From Rhynchosporium graminicola (Eukaryota; Ascomycota; Leotiomycetes; Helotiales; Ploettnerulaceae), in NCBI GenBank assembly GCA_900074885.1, contig FJUW01000017.1, forward strand, positions 69,933 through 133,932: a stretch of DNA of 64,000 bases, read 5' to 3'. This document shows, in pieces, positions 36,884-46,375 of the stretch. The notes under the pieces were generated by a model. That model worked only from the letters and a program-made list of their open reading frames with translations, was not told where the DNA came from and ran no database searches. Positions within the stretch are counted from its first letter, which is position 1. Each line of letters starts with the position of its first letter. A program made the position numbers and the translations under genes.

Positions 36884-38759
36884 TCCATCTCCTTCATATC
36901 TTAAGAATAGGTAATGAAGTTTAGCAGCTCCTCGTATGTTTCTCATGCTGCCTAGAGGTATATGCACTCTACTGGAATATCCCATCAATACAATCTCTTC
37001 ACATCACATGAGCCAGACCCCTCCCTCTTTCTTCAACTTGCTTGCTTGCTTGCTTGCATTGTCCTCTCCTCTCCTCTCCACTCAACCAGAATCGCGATGG
37101 TCAAGTCTGCGTCGAGCTCCACCCGATCGGCAGGGAGGGAGGGAGGTAGGGAAGGAATGAAAAGCAGGGAGGGATCTCCCAGTCGCAAGCTGAGGCGCAG
37201 GGGTAGTGCGAAGGAAGTAGTAGTACGGAGATGCATGCATGCATGCATAAGCGAGTGAGAGAGAGAGAGAGAGCACTGGGGGTTCGTTCCAATTACATAC
37301 TTAGTACGAGGTTTGCAAGCAACACGGCAAACGCGAAATGCCATCTCGATTCCGGACTGCGACCAATGAATGATATGCATGACATGACAAGACATGGGAT
37401 GGGATGGATGGCAGAGGTTGGTTGTGGCTGTAGCTGTGGCTGTGGCCGGGCCTGTGGCTGTGAGCTGTGAGCTGTGAGCTGTGAGCTTACCCCGGATTTG
37501 CTTCCAGAGGTGGATCGATCGATTGATTGATTATACTTCCTCGATTGATCACATGGCTGGCTGGCTGGCTGACCGCGCTTTCCTCTCCTCTCGTTTCTGC
37601 TCTCGTTTCTGCTCTCATTCAGGGTTTCTGATGAGAACATTGATTCGTCTCGATCACAACTCTATCAGATATCCTTGATGGTATTCAAATTGATGGATCA
37701 ATCATGGCTCGATCCCTCGTTGCCTCCCCTCGATGCTTCTTCGATGCCTCGATTCCCACCTCAGGTACCAAGTGACACCAACCAATTACCACCACTATTC
37801 AAACCCTCCCTCGTACGAGCATTGATCGACGTGTCATGGAATACAACTCGACGATCCCTTCATCCCCTCACTCCCTCCTCCTATCTCATACATGGTACTT
37901 GTACATCGTGCGGTCCATCTCCTCCGTTCGAGAAAATGCGGCTCACGACTTGAGTCCGGACTGACTGACTGCTTGCTTGCGTGGAGCTTCTACCTCTCAT
38001 CCTTCCACTTTCTCTCTCTTTTTGCTGCAGCGGAGGATCAGGATCACATTGAAGTGGAATTGGAAGTGGAAATGAAGTGGAAGTGGAAATGAAGTGGAAA
38101 TTAGGTGGAGTCCAGTCCAGTCTTACCAAGTGTGCGTGCGGAGTGTCCGGATCACGTCGTCGTCGTTAATTCGATGAAGTCATCGTGCCAAAAACCCGGT
38201 GCAGGCCCAGACTAGATAGATGCGGAGCGAGGCTGATCCAATTCGTGACCGGACGTCTCCGGAAGGATCGAGCCACCCTACCAAAATAACCAAAAACACA
38301 CGTAGAATTATGAAATCTATTACTTCAATTTCAATCGATATATGAAGAGTATCTTACTCGAGACGGACATGTTAGATAGTTACTACTTACTTATATTAAG
38401 CTTACAGTGTTCCGTACAAATTGGATTAGCCTCGGAGGGCTGTTGAAATTCTCGGTAGTCCCTCTCGTGTTCGTTTGTGGCATTTCTATACTTCCATGCC
38501 ACTTACTTACTCAGTCCAGGGCGGGCAGATAATATACCCATTTCTAGTCCGTCCGTGCGTGCGTGCACCCCTAGCTAGATGCGTGGTAATGCCGCTTCTA
38601 TTGATGTCCCTCGTACTTTCTTTTCGTATGCATTCCTTCAGCTCCAATCACTGCGTACTGCGTGACTGACAGACATCTCTCGAGCATTTCCCCGATTACC
38701 TCGCTGATCGCTTTTAATCATCATCGATCGGTTCCTACGCCTCTTTGTGTACTATTTAT

Positions 38760-41051
38760 TACTTACAGTCTCTTCTAAGATCCGTGTACCTTGGGGTGAT
38801 CCTGATTGAATACAATCCTTCATATCGATCGTGCCAGATTGTCTCGATTGGGTTCGAATCAGGAGGGAGAGTTTGTAGGCCAATGGATAGAAGCAGTACC
38901 TACTGCTCTAAAGACAGAAGTAGTATATTTCGAAGCGTGAACTTCTGCGTTATCGCAGTGGATGAAAACTCGAGCTCCGGGTGCTCTATTAAGAAAGAGC
39001 TCTTGAATGAGTAGAATCGTAATTCCAGTACGAGAGCTCCTTGTTGATAAACTCCCAGTCCTTCTGATAACCTCCCAGTCCTTCTCCTAAAACGAACCCC
39101 TGATGCCAGCTGTACTTCCCTGGTCTGGTAACCCCCAACCCCAAAAAAACCACCTGATCTTCTTCTGGTACCGAGCTTCGATCCAGTCAGGGTGATGGAT
39201 ATTCCTCCTCGTAGCTCATCTTCCGTGTAATCCACTCCTCGAGGTGTTTTGTTTTCCTGTCTCTACACCCAAGTATCGTCGCTCCAAATGGACTGAAAAC
39301 CACTGATCTTTCAGTCTAATCTTCATCCTTTGAGAGCCCACGAACGTCGTATGTTTTTGGTTTCCATACAGTACTATCCCCATCCCTAGTTTGAACGCTA
39401 GAACTGGACGCTCATGGGCTGAAGCTGTCACGGGGCGAATGCAAAGTGCGCAGTGCAAAAGCTCTCTTGTATGATGAGAAGAATTGACTGAGCAGAGGAG
39501 AGGAGAGTAGGAGTCTCCCTGCGAAGAAAAGACAATGCCGCGGCCGCTAGTGGCAGGGGCATTGGCAACTGTGTAACACCAAGTCAGGTGCCAGCGTAGA
39601 CGCCTAGGCGTCGAGCAGAATAACGGGTTGTGATCCGTCACAGAAGCCCTGTTTTCTATGCTCTGAGTGGTTAAAGGCCTTGATACAGCCTCGAGCTCCC
39701 GGTGTAACGGTATTATCCGCACACCAAAACCGAGATGTGTAATAGCACAGCGACTCCTTCGCAACTACTGGTCAAGCGACTTAAAGTTGTGCCAAAAGAT
39801 AGAAGCGCTTCTTGCGAGTACTGCAGTATTGTAATTGAAAATTTCGCTTCGTTGTCTGTCTCACTGTGTTACATCCTAGGAAGGGTCTCTTGTTGATATT
39901 CTTCGTTCTCGCCTGTTGGTATGCAAATAATGCCGTACACCGGGAGCTCGAGCTCGAACTAAAACCCGATCTTTGGGAATCGTAAGTATAGCTAGCTACT
40001 TATATCCGCCACGCTGCGGCCAGAGCTAGGTTTCTCGGGCCGGAACAACGGGTCATTCCAGAGGGACATCAAAACCCGAGCACTTCTAAAATATAGAGAA
40101 ACCCTCAGATCTTTCTCTGACGACTGTATGTACTTGGTACAGGCCCAAAAGATCAACCATTTGCTGTCTGTGCATAGGACTAGAAAATCCACCATGCAAG
40201 GAGTATTGGCTAATCAGCTAATCCGCTTTCTCCGACTTCCTATGTAAGGAGTAGATAAATTCTGGGGCCTATAGCACAGACAACGAATGGAAGATCTTTA
40301 CGGCCTGTACGAAGTATGACTACGGAGTGCCATTAATTCGCATGAGAAACTCTCTTACTTACTCCGAAGGTTTTTCCTATAGTTCAAGGAGAATCTAGTC
40401 GAACTCCTGATAATCCGGCTTTTCGATTAGCCCCCGTGAAACGAATTGACAGATACACGGACTAGCCTAACTAACTCTGGCCGCAGCGCAGCGGATAGAA
40501 GGTTCGAGAGGCACTTAGAGCCCTGCTCAGTGCCTGCTCAGGATGAAAGACAGCTAGTCTATTGGATAGACGTCCCTAGAAAGCTACCCACGCCAGGACC
40601 AGTTTTTATCACCTTTAAAGTTTAAGCCGGGGGGGGGGATAGCAAGATCAGGTTTTCGCCGTACCCTATCGTACAAGTCGTCCAACGTAACCTTCTTTCT
40701 TAAAGGCTATACGTATCGGCAAAAGACCGATATCCCACCCCACCCTAGAATAGAAGGAATTTCGGCCCCAGGCGTTTTACGTCGATTCGCCCTTGAGCTC
40801 GTAACCTGTTTACTAAGGCGTTTACGTTATGAACTATTTAGGTAAGCTTTCCGACGTCGTAAATGGTGCTGAGGAACAAGGCGAATAGGCAAGGCGTACT
40901 GTACTTGGTGTCGAGTAAGGTTTAACTGAAGGGCGATTTGATCCTGAGTCCAGCCGGCATCGAAGTAGAGGGTTTGACAGCGTACTTGTTCGTCTCGAGA
41001 GGTAGAATTTATCGGCGTCTGTGGCGTAAGTACACTGGATGATGCTTCCAT
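38760..41051 (-). mobile_element. Tc1/mariner transposon relic, interrupted
   Basis: Reading leftward from 41051, the N-terminal HTH of a fungal Tc1-like transposase is intact (DEQVRCQTLYFDAGWT, QIALQLNLTRHQVQYAL). It is followed in shifting frames by AEIPSILGW and KKEGYV. After a break at 40642 homology resumes near 39373 with ETKNIRRSWALK, VIWSDDTWV (first Asp, after one extra base), ARYQKKIRWFFWG, HCDNAEVHASKYTT (second Asp) and NPIETIWHDMKD (Glu). The DDE triad is recognisable but several frameshifts and stops make it inactive. Terminal inverted repeats were not identified with confidence, so the ends are approximate. Confidence 0.82.
39374..40642. mobile_element. Putative 1.27-kb insertion nested in the Tc1 relic
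   Basis: Transposase homology stops at 40642 and restarts near 39373. The intervening DNA does not read as transposase. Its edges look like short inverted termini: TATCCCC at the left (39375) and GGGGGATA at the right (about 40635-40642), the right one in a ten-G run. I see no coding sequence inside, so it may be a non-autonomous element. Confidence 0.5.
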
Positions 41052-41508
41052 GCTGAATGTAGTGGTTTCTGGCCTGAAAAGCGGCGTATTAGCATATATC
41101 TCTCATTAGGTGGTACCCTTATAGAGACCCTTGCAGGTACCCCTTGTAGTATAAACCGGTAGAATAACGCACAAACTTTACTTTGTACTTACTTTTGCAC
41201 TTGTACCTTCCGTACCAAGTATATTTATTATGCTCTGTTCGGTAATCGTCGGTTTCTCTCTCACCTCCAGCCGGAGAGTCCGTGTCTTTAGGATGTCCGG
41301 TTGCCTGAATGCCTGAAGGGGCCTTCCTTATCTCTTGGCTACCTATTTCGCTACCTAATCGGATACGCGAGGCTTGCATGGGAACAATAATCATATATTG
41401 TCAGAAGCATCCAGTATCATGAAAAAATTTGACTTCAGGTGACGGTTTGATATAAAATAGAGGTGCTTAGGGGTGGCATAGGTGGCATAAGCGAGTATAA
41501 GTAACATA

Positions 41509-43330
41509 CAGTGAAACCCCTGTTATAACGATTGATTCGGGACAGTTAAAAATATCGTTATAACGGATATATTATTATAAAGGAACGAGTTTATATTATA
41601 TAAGCTACTTATCAAGGGAACCCTGGGAGAGCGAGTCTCTCTCTATAGACTGTAACTCCTGCTCGTAGCGCTTAATTACTCGTATATAACTTATATTTAT
41701 AGTTCTTTGCTTCTCTATAAAGTAAAGTAATACTTTTAAAGCCTGCCTTATGTCTTAAATAGAGTATTCTAGCTCTAGAACTGAGTCTCTAGCCTTATCT
41801 TTATCCTCTAGAGTTTCGCTTTATAAGTGATCTTCTATTATCTCTTATAATAAAGCGTTATTAGTCTACTCGTTCTCTATATTAATTGCGTCTATTATAG
41901 CTTCTTCCGGGGGGTTTAAGAAGTTACTTAAACTTATAGCGTCTCTAATATCTGCTACTATTAAAGCTTATTAATAAAGCTATATAAGATCAGCTAGCTA
42001 AGGTGATATCGGAAGAGCTATTAGAGCTATAACTAGAGTTGATTTCCGGAAGTAGTTATAAATTATTATATTACTAACGTTTATAAACTAACTCCGGAAT
42101 ACTTATTATAGAGCTAAGTGGACGTTTATAGATTATACTAGCTTATCTCCTCTTTTAAGGCAGTTGATTATATATTATAGCTAATAACGATAATAATAAG
42201 CCTTAAGATTCTGAATAATACCTTAATTAAGAGGTTAGAAACGACTCGTCGAGTTTAGAGGTAGCTAGTAAATCCGAATATTCGCAGGTAGCGGATATAG
42301 TTCTAAGCTAGTATAATAAGCTGAGAAGTTATCTATAGCTAGTAAGATAGTTCTATTACTAATATAGTAATAGAAAGCTTTTAGCTAGTTAACTATAATA
42401 ACTATATTTATCTAAGCCTTCTTATTCTACCGCTACTCGCCTCCTATAGTCGAAACGCTAATATTCCGTAAAGCGCGCGGCGTTTTATACTTTCTAATAT
42501 ACTATATTAGAAGCTTATTACTTCCTATAGCGTTTATATAAATAATAAGAGATATTCGAGACTTATCCTTCTTTAGGCTAGCGCGGGGTTATATTAATAG
42601 ACCGCGAGAAGGGGTTATTCTCTAGAATAAGCTAGTTTCGTTTATATTATATATATCTTCCTTATTATATTCGCTAGCTAGTATTCGTAGAGCCTTTATC
42701 TCGTCTTCAGTCGATTCTAGTATAGAGGCGTCTTCTCTAAAGCGCTATTATACTTATATATTATATCTCTTCTTATAGCTTTTAAGCTAGCGTTTACTAA
42801 ATTCAGGGTAAGGCTTACTCTGATATTAAGGTAATTAGTACTAGAGAGTCTGCGCCTTCTGCTATATAATTTCACCTGTTATAAACCCTCCGCGAGCCTC
42901 AATCCGAAGCTGCTATTATATAAGAATCTGCTCTAAGTCTTCCTAATAGCTTACTTGTAGTCGTGACTATATACTATTAATTACTAAAGCTATAGACGTG
43001 TCGTTAAGGTAGGAGAAATGAGCTCTAAGAGACTCTAATATAGTTAACTAGCTAATCTTATAGTTGAATTAAGTATAGAACTAATTAATATAAGCCTTAT
43101 AAGATAGTATAAGCGTTTAGGAGCTTCGCTAGCGTTATAGAGCTCGTCGCTACTTAATTATAATTAATATTCGAGGCATACCGAGCTAAACTAATATAAC
43201 GATATACGGCAATTTGGTAACGATATCGTTGATATTAGGAATTATATAAGAAAACGCTCTATCTATGGAAATATATCGCTATAATAGAAATATCGTTATA
43301 ACGGTGATCGTTATAATAGGGGTTTCACTG
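41509..43330 (-). mobile_element. Fot1/pogo-type DNA transposon, full length, RIP-like mutated
   Basis: 1822 bp bounded by inverted termini CAGTGAAACCCCTGTTATAA (left) and the reverse complement CAGTGAAACCCCTATTATAA (right). TA sits outside each end (41507-41508 and 43331-43332), the Tc1/mariner-superfamily target duplication. On the minus strand a DDE_1 transposase ghost is legible: KDKSRISLIIYINAIGSNKL, KTPRALRNISVSTIGGE and LLAIDNFSAYYT (catalytic Asp), ending IKRYEQELQSIERD near the left end. Many stops fall where the family has Trp (TGG to TAG) or Gln (CAA to TAA). TGG to TAG is a C-to-T change at CpA on the opposite strand, the RIP preference. Extremely TA-rich. Inactive. Confidence 0.93.
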
Positions 43331-43756
43331 TATATAATATCGCCAGAACATTACAAGTGAAAATTGACCGCCTCCTCCCGGGATGCGTGTTCCTCCTGCG
43401 CAGACAGTACTGAAGGGGTTAGTCTCAGCTCAGGCTTAGGATTCAGTACTACTATTGCCCCCCGGTCCAAAGGGCATTTATGGGTCAGCGACTTGAGTGC
43501 TTCTTATGAATGGTGAAGAGCCCTGCTAGAATCAGTGCACTGGTCAGAATAGATCATTTACAGAGTTTGGAGTGGGCTCAAAATATTCTCGAGTCTGTAA
43601 AATAGGGTTTCGAGACCGGAAATCCTAAATCACCGACTCTCCGGAGGTGAGGAGCTGGAACCGACGATTACTGCAAGTTATAAATACAAGTAGGTCCTCC
43701 TTCCATCGATAAGGTACATCTATGTTTTCTCTATACACACCTCTCACCCAACGGCC

Positions 43757-43768
43757 CTATATATATTC
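43757..43768 (+). promoter_or_regulatory. Possible TATA element upstream of the secreted-protein gene
   Basis: CTATATATATTC lies about 200 bp before the ATG at 43966, with a pyrimidine-rich leader after it. Position and composition only. Confidence 0.3.
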
Positions 43769-43790
43769 GAATTCTACAGAACGTCTCTTT

Positions 43791-43915
43791 AGACATATTT
43801 CTCTTCGAAATCTTCCTATACACAAATCTCTCCGCCGATAGATATACTTCTCTTCGAAATCCGCCGGTAGACTATATCTCTTCGCAGATATACTTCTCCT
43901 CGAACAGAAACACCC
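43791..43915. repeat. Degenerate direct repeats (ATAT-TTCTCTTCGAAATC)
   Basis: The motif recurs near 43794, 43842, 43873 and 43888 (CTCTTCGAAATC twice, then CTCTTCGCAG and CTCCTCGAAC). It fills the probable 5' UTR of the secreted-protein gene. Confidence 0.7.
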
Positions 43916-43965
43916 CAATCGCTATAACTAGACCACCGTCTATCAGATTCGAATCACGATAAATC

Positions 43966-44358
43966 ATGAATCTCATTATCCTCTCTGCCCTGTACATCGC
44001 TGGCGCCCTTTCGGCAGCAATCAACGGTGAAGCAATCGACGGTACAGGTCTTGAGTCTCGCTCCGGTTATTGTTCTTGTATCCTGTAAGAACTCTTTTAT
44101 CTCGGAAGCAAATATCAAATAACTTATATATGTAGAACTATGTATAACGGAAACACCATTGTTACTGCGGTAAGACCAGGGCTAGGTGTTGTCCGGATCG
44201 GGGACGCCCAAGTTTTCAATCGGATTGGAGTTCGTTTGAATAAATGTGCCATTAGCCTTGACCGCAAGCCGGACTGCATTGATATGTTAAGTGGCCCTAC
44301 TGGTCCAACGGGACCTAATTGTGACAGCAGGCCATTTAAGAACATTTCCTGTAGTTAA
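43966..44358 (+). CDS. Small secreted cysteine-rich protein, candidate effector (113 aa)
   Basis: Two exons, 43966-44084 and 44136-44358, with a 51-nt intron (GTAAGA...TGTAG); 114 codons including stop. The N-terminus MNLIILSALYIAGALSAA is a typical signal peptide with likely cleavage near ALSA-A. The mature part of about 95 aa has six cysteines: two in GYCSC, then LNKC, PDC, PNC and the penultimate C. They could form three disulfides. A collagen-like GPTGPTGP turn precedes the fifth cysteine. No known family is recognised. It sits 0.6 kb from a Fot1/pogo element in gene-poor AT-rich DNA, the usual setting of fungal effectors. The frame is intact although the adjacent element is heavily mutated. 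Role as effector is inference. Confidence 0.8.
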
Positions 44359-45151
44359 GAAGAAGAAAGTGGGACGAACAGAATCATATTGCCAATTGTC
44401 TTGATTTGGGCGACAGTTGGCCTAAAAAAAATTGATGGACTAGTCACCAGACTTGGTCTATTCAATCCACCTCTTAAGATTGGAAACGTACAATAAACAA
44501 TACAGTACGAATATTACTTTTAAAGATAGGTTACTTGAACCTAGTTTACAATCAGGTTGAATATTGGGGTTTGTAGCAGTAATATATTCTCTAATATTTC
44601 TTTCAGGTATGTTTTCAACTCGTTAAAATAAAATAACCATCTCCATCCAATAAACCGGCTAATCATTGTTTGGTTTTTCTCAGTTTAACTCAGCTACATC
44701 CTTTTCTATTTGATTCTTTAGTTTAAATTCATTCTCATCCTGCTATAAAAATAATATTTTAAGCCGACATGCATAGCAATAAAACATTTATTTTATTATA
44801 AAAGCTGAAGGCAAAATAATAAAATCGACCAACTTCAAATCATTCTTAGGAAGAACCATTAAATCAATATTATGTCCTAAGTTGTCAATATTATAAGAAT
44901 TAGAATATAATTTAGAAACTTCTTCAGTGTATCTAACTTTATAAGCAATGATTTGTATAGAAGAAATAGAATCAGCGGTATACTTATATTCATTATTGAA
45001 TATATCCTGAGAAATTTCTTATGTTTAAATATATATATTTATATTTTATTATTACATTGAAATAGCCTGATAAAATATAAAAATAAATATTTATATTTAT
45101 ATTTTTCTGTCTATTAAAAAAGTTATCGCTTATTCCACTATGAGTCAATTG

Positions 45152-45188
45152 GCTCGAGAATATTTTTTTTATTAAAATATTCGAGCGT
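45152..45188. repeat. AT-rich imperfect inverted repeat
   Basis: GCTCGAGAATATTTT and AAAATATTCGAGC can pair, with a two-base bulge and a short T/A loop. Followed by a second copy of the neighbouring CTCAATTGG-type words (near 45145 and 45209). Confidence 0.6.
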
Positions 45189-46271
45189 TAAAGACTTACT
45201 ACGTAGTCGCTCAATTGGGCCAGAATAATTTATCTTCTTATTTACTGGCTTTTCCCTTAAATGAAAATATCCCGTAACAGCTTCTTACATGACCACCAGC
45301 CCTTATGCTTCTGACCGATTGATATCTAACCTATTCCCATTTAACGCTGCTTCAAAGAAATCACTTCCAATGACGAAGAAGTATCGCGATCGCTCACAGA
45401 TCAATGTATATTTACAAGAGGCTCATCGTGATATTGTAACACTACCATGATTAAAATCCATATACCACAAAAAGTCTCCCATACCAGATCCTTACAGTCG
45501 CAGGTTTCTCTTGTTGTTCATCATCTCGTGATCTTCTCGTCTTTCTCAGCCTTGGGCCGTTGCGAGATCATGTCGGAGAAAATTCTGTAACATACTGTAC
45601 ATCAGCTGATGTAATCATTTCCACCACCACATAGCCACCTTGTCACAATACCAGTTCCTACAATCCTCCCATCAAATATGTCAACAGCTCAACTAACCTA
45701 TCTACCACAAATTCCTTTGCGGGAAAGAATCTCTCCTGGCTTATATCTCCAGTTCCCCAATACCCCTCAATTCGAGGATACTGGCAGATGATACACAAAT
45801 CTTTCAATAGCTAAAATTTAACCATCCAAGCTTCTTCCATCTCTTCGAGCAAGAAACATTTAAGGATGCAATAATGCTCGACAATCAGTACAGCATATAG
45901 ATGAAGCCGCAGGAGGTCTCACCTCATCTCATCTCATCTCATCTCGACGCTCACGCGTCTACGCTGCCATCTGATATAGTATTATATATACGCTAGTACT
46001 ACTACTACTAACGGCCGCGGTATTGCCTTTCCTTCGAAGGAAGAACTCCTATCATTCTCTTCTCTCCTTAGTTAATTCTTCCTGTAATATAAATAAGCTT
46101 TTATATTATATACTTTACATTCGCCTTATATTATTAAAATTAAATTAATTTTAAGCCTTTTGATTAAATGAAGGAGGATATGCTTCTGAGTAGTAGATAA
46201 TAAATATATATATAAAAGAAGCTAGTATTCTAGCCCTACTATTACTATACATATATCTATAATATAAAGAC

Positions 46272-46375
46272 AGACGCCTCGGACTATATATAGTACATCC
46301 GGCTGCTTTATCTACGATATGGAAAGAGACGCCTTGGACTATATATAATAGATCTGGCTATCTTACTTACGATAT
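46272..46375. repeat. Diverged tandem duplication, period 55 bp
   Basis: AGACGCCTCGGACTATATAT... (46272-46320) recurs as AGACGCCTTGGACTATATAT... (46327-46375). Several differences are C/T transitions, consistent with RIP-like decay. Confidence 0.85.

Larger units (their letters stand above)
35513..38750. promoter_or_regulatory. Opsin upstream region, 3.2 kb, microsatellite-rich
   Basis: Contains ACCTTGCC-type tracts (35718-35768), palindromes at 35891-35925, facing CTAC and GTAG arrays (36142-36240), an (ATCAAC)n array (36796-36883), (TGCT)n at about 37038-37057, (GA)n at about 37257-37274, and GTGGAA repeats near 38056-38105. No gene is supported; reading frames here are repeat-driven (His-Gln and similar). 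Confidence 0.6.

Noticed and set aside
36546..36914. His-Gln repeat protein
   Set aside because: Pure translation of the ATCAAC array; no conserved sequence around it.
39216..39764. 182-residue minus-strand frame as a gene
   Set aside because: It crosses the junction of the Tc1 relic and the nested insertion; the recognisable transposase blocks are in other frames.
40827..41051. Small HTH protein gene
   Set aside because: The HTH is that of a Tc1-like transposase and the rest of the transposase follows in broken frames.
44124..44345. Minus-strand frame opposite the effector candidate
   Set aside because: It lacks a signal peptide, and the + strand gene has a proper splice and stop.
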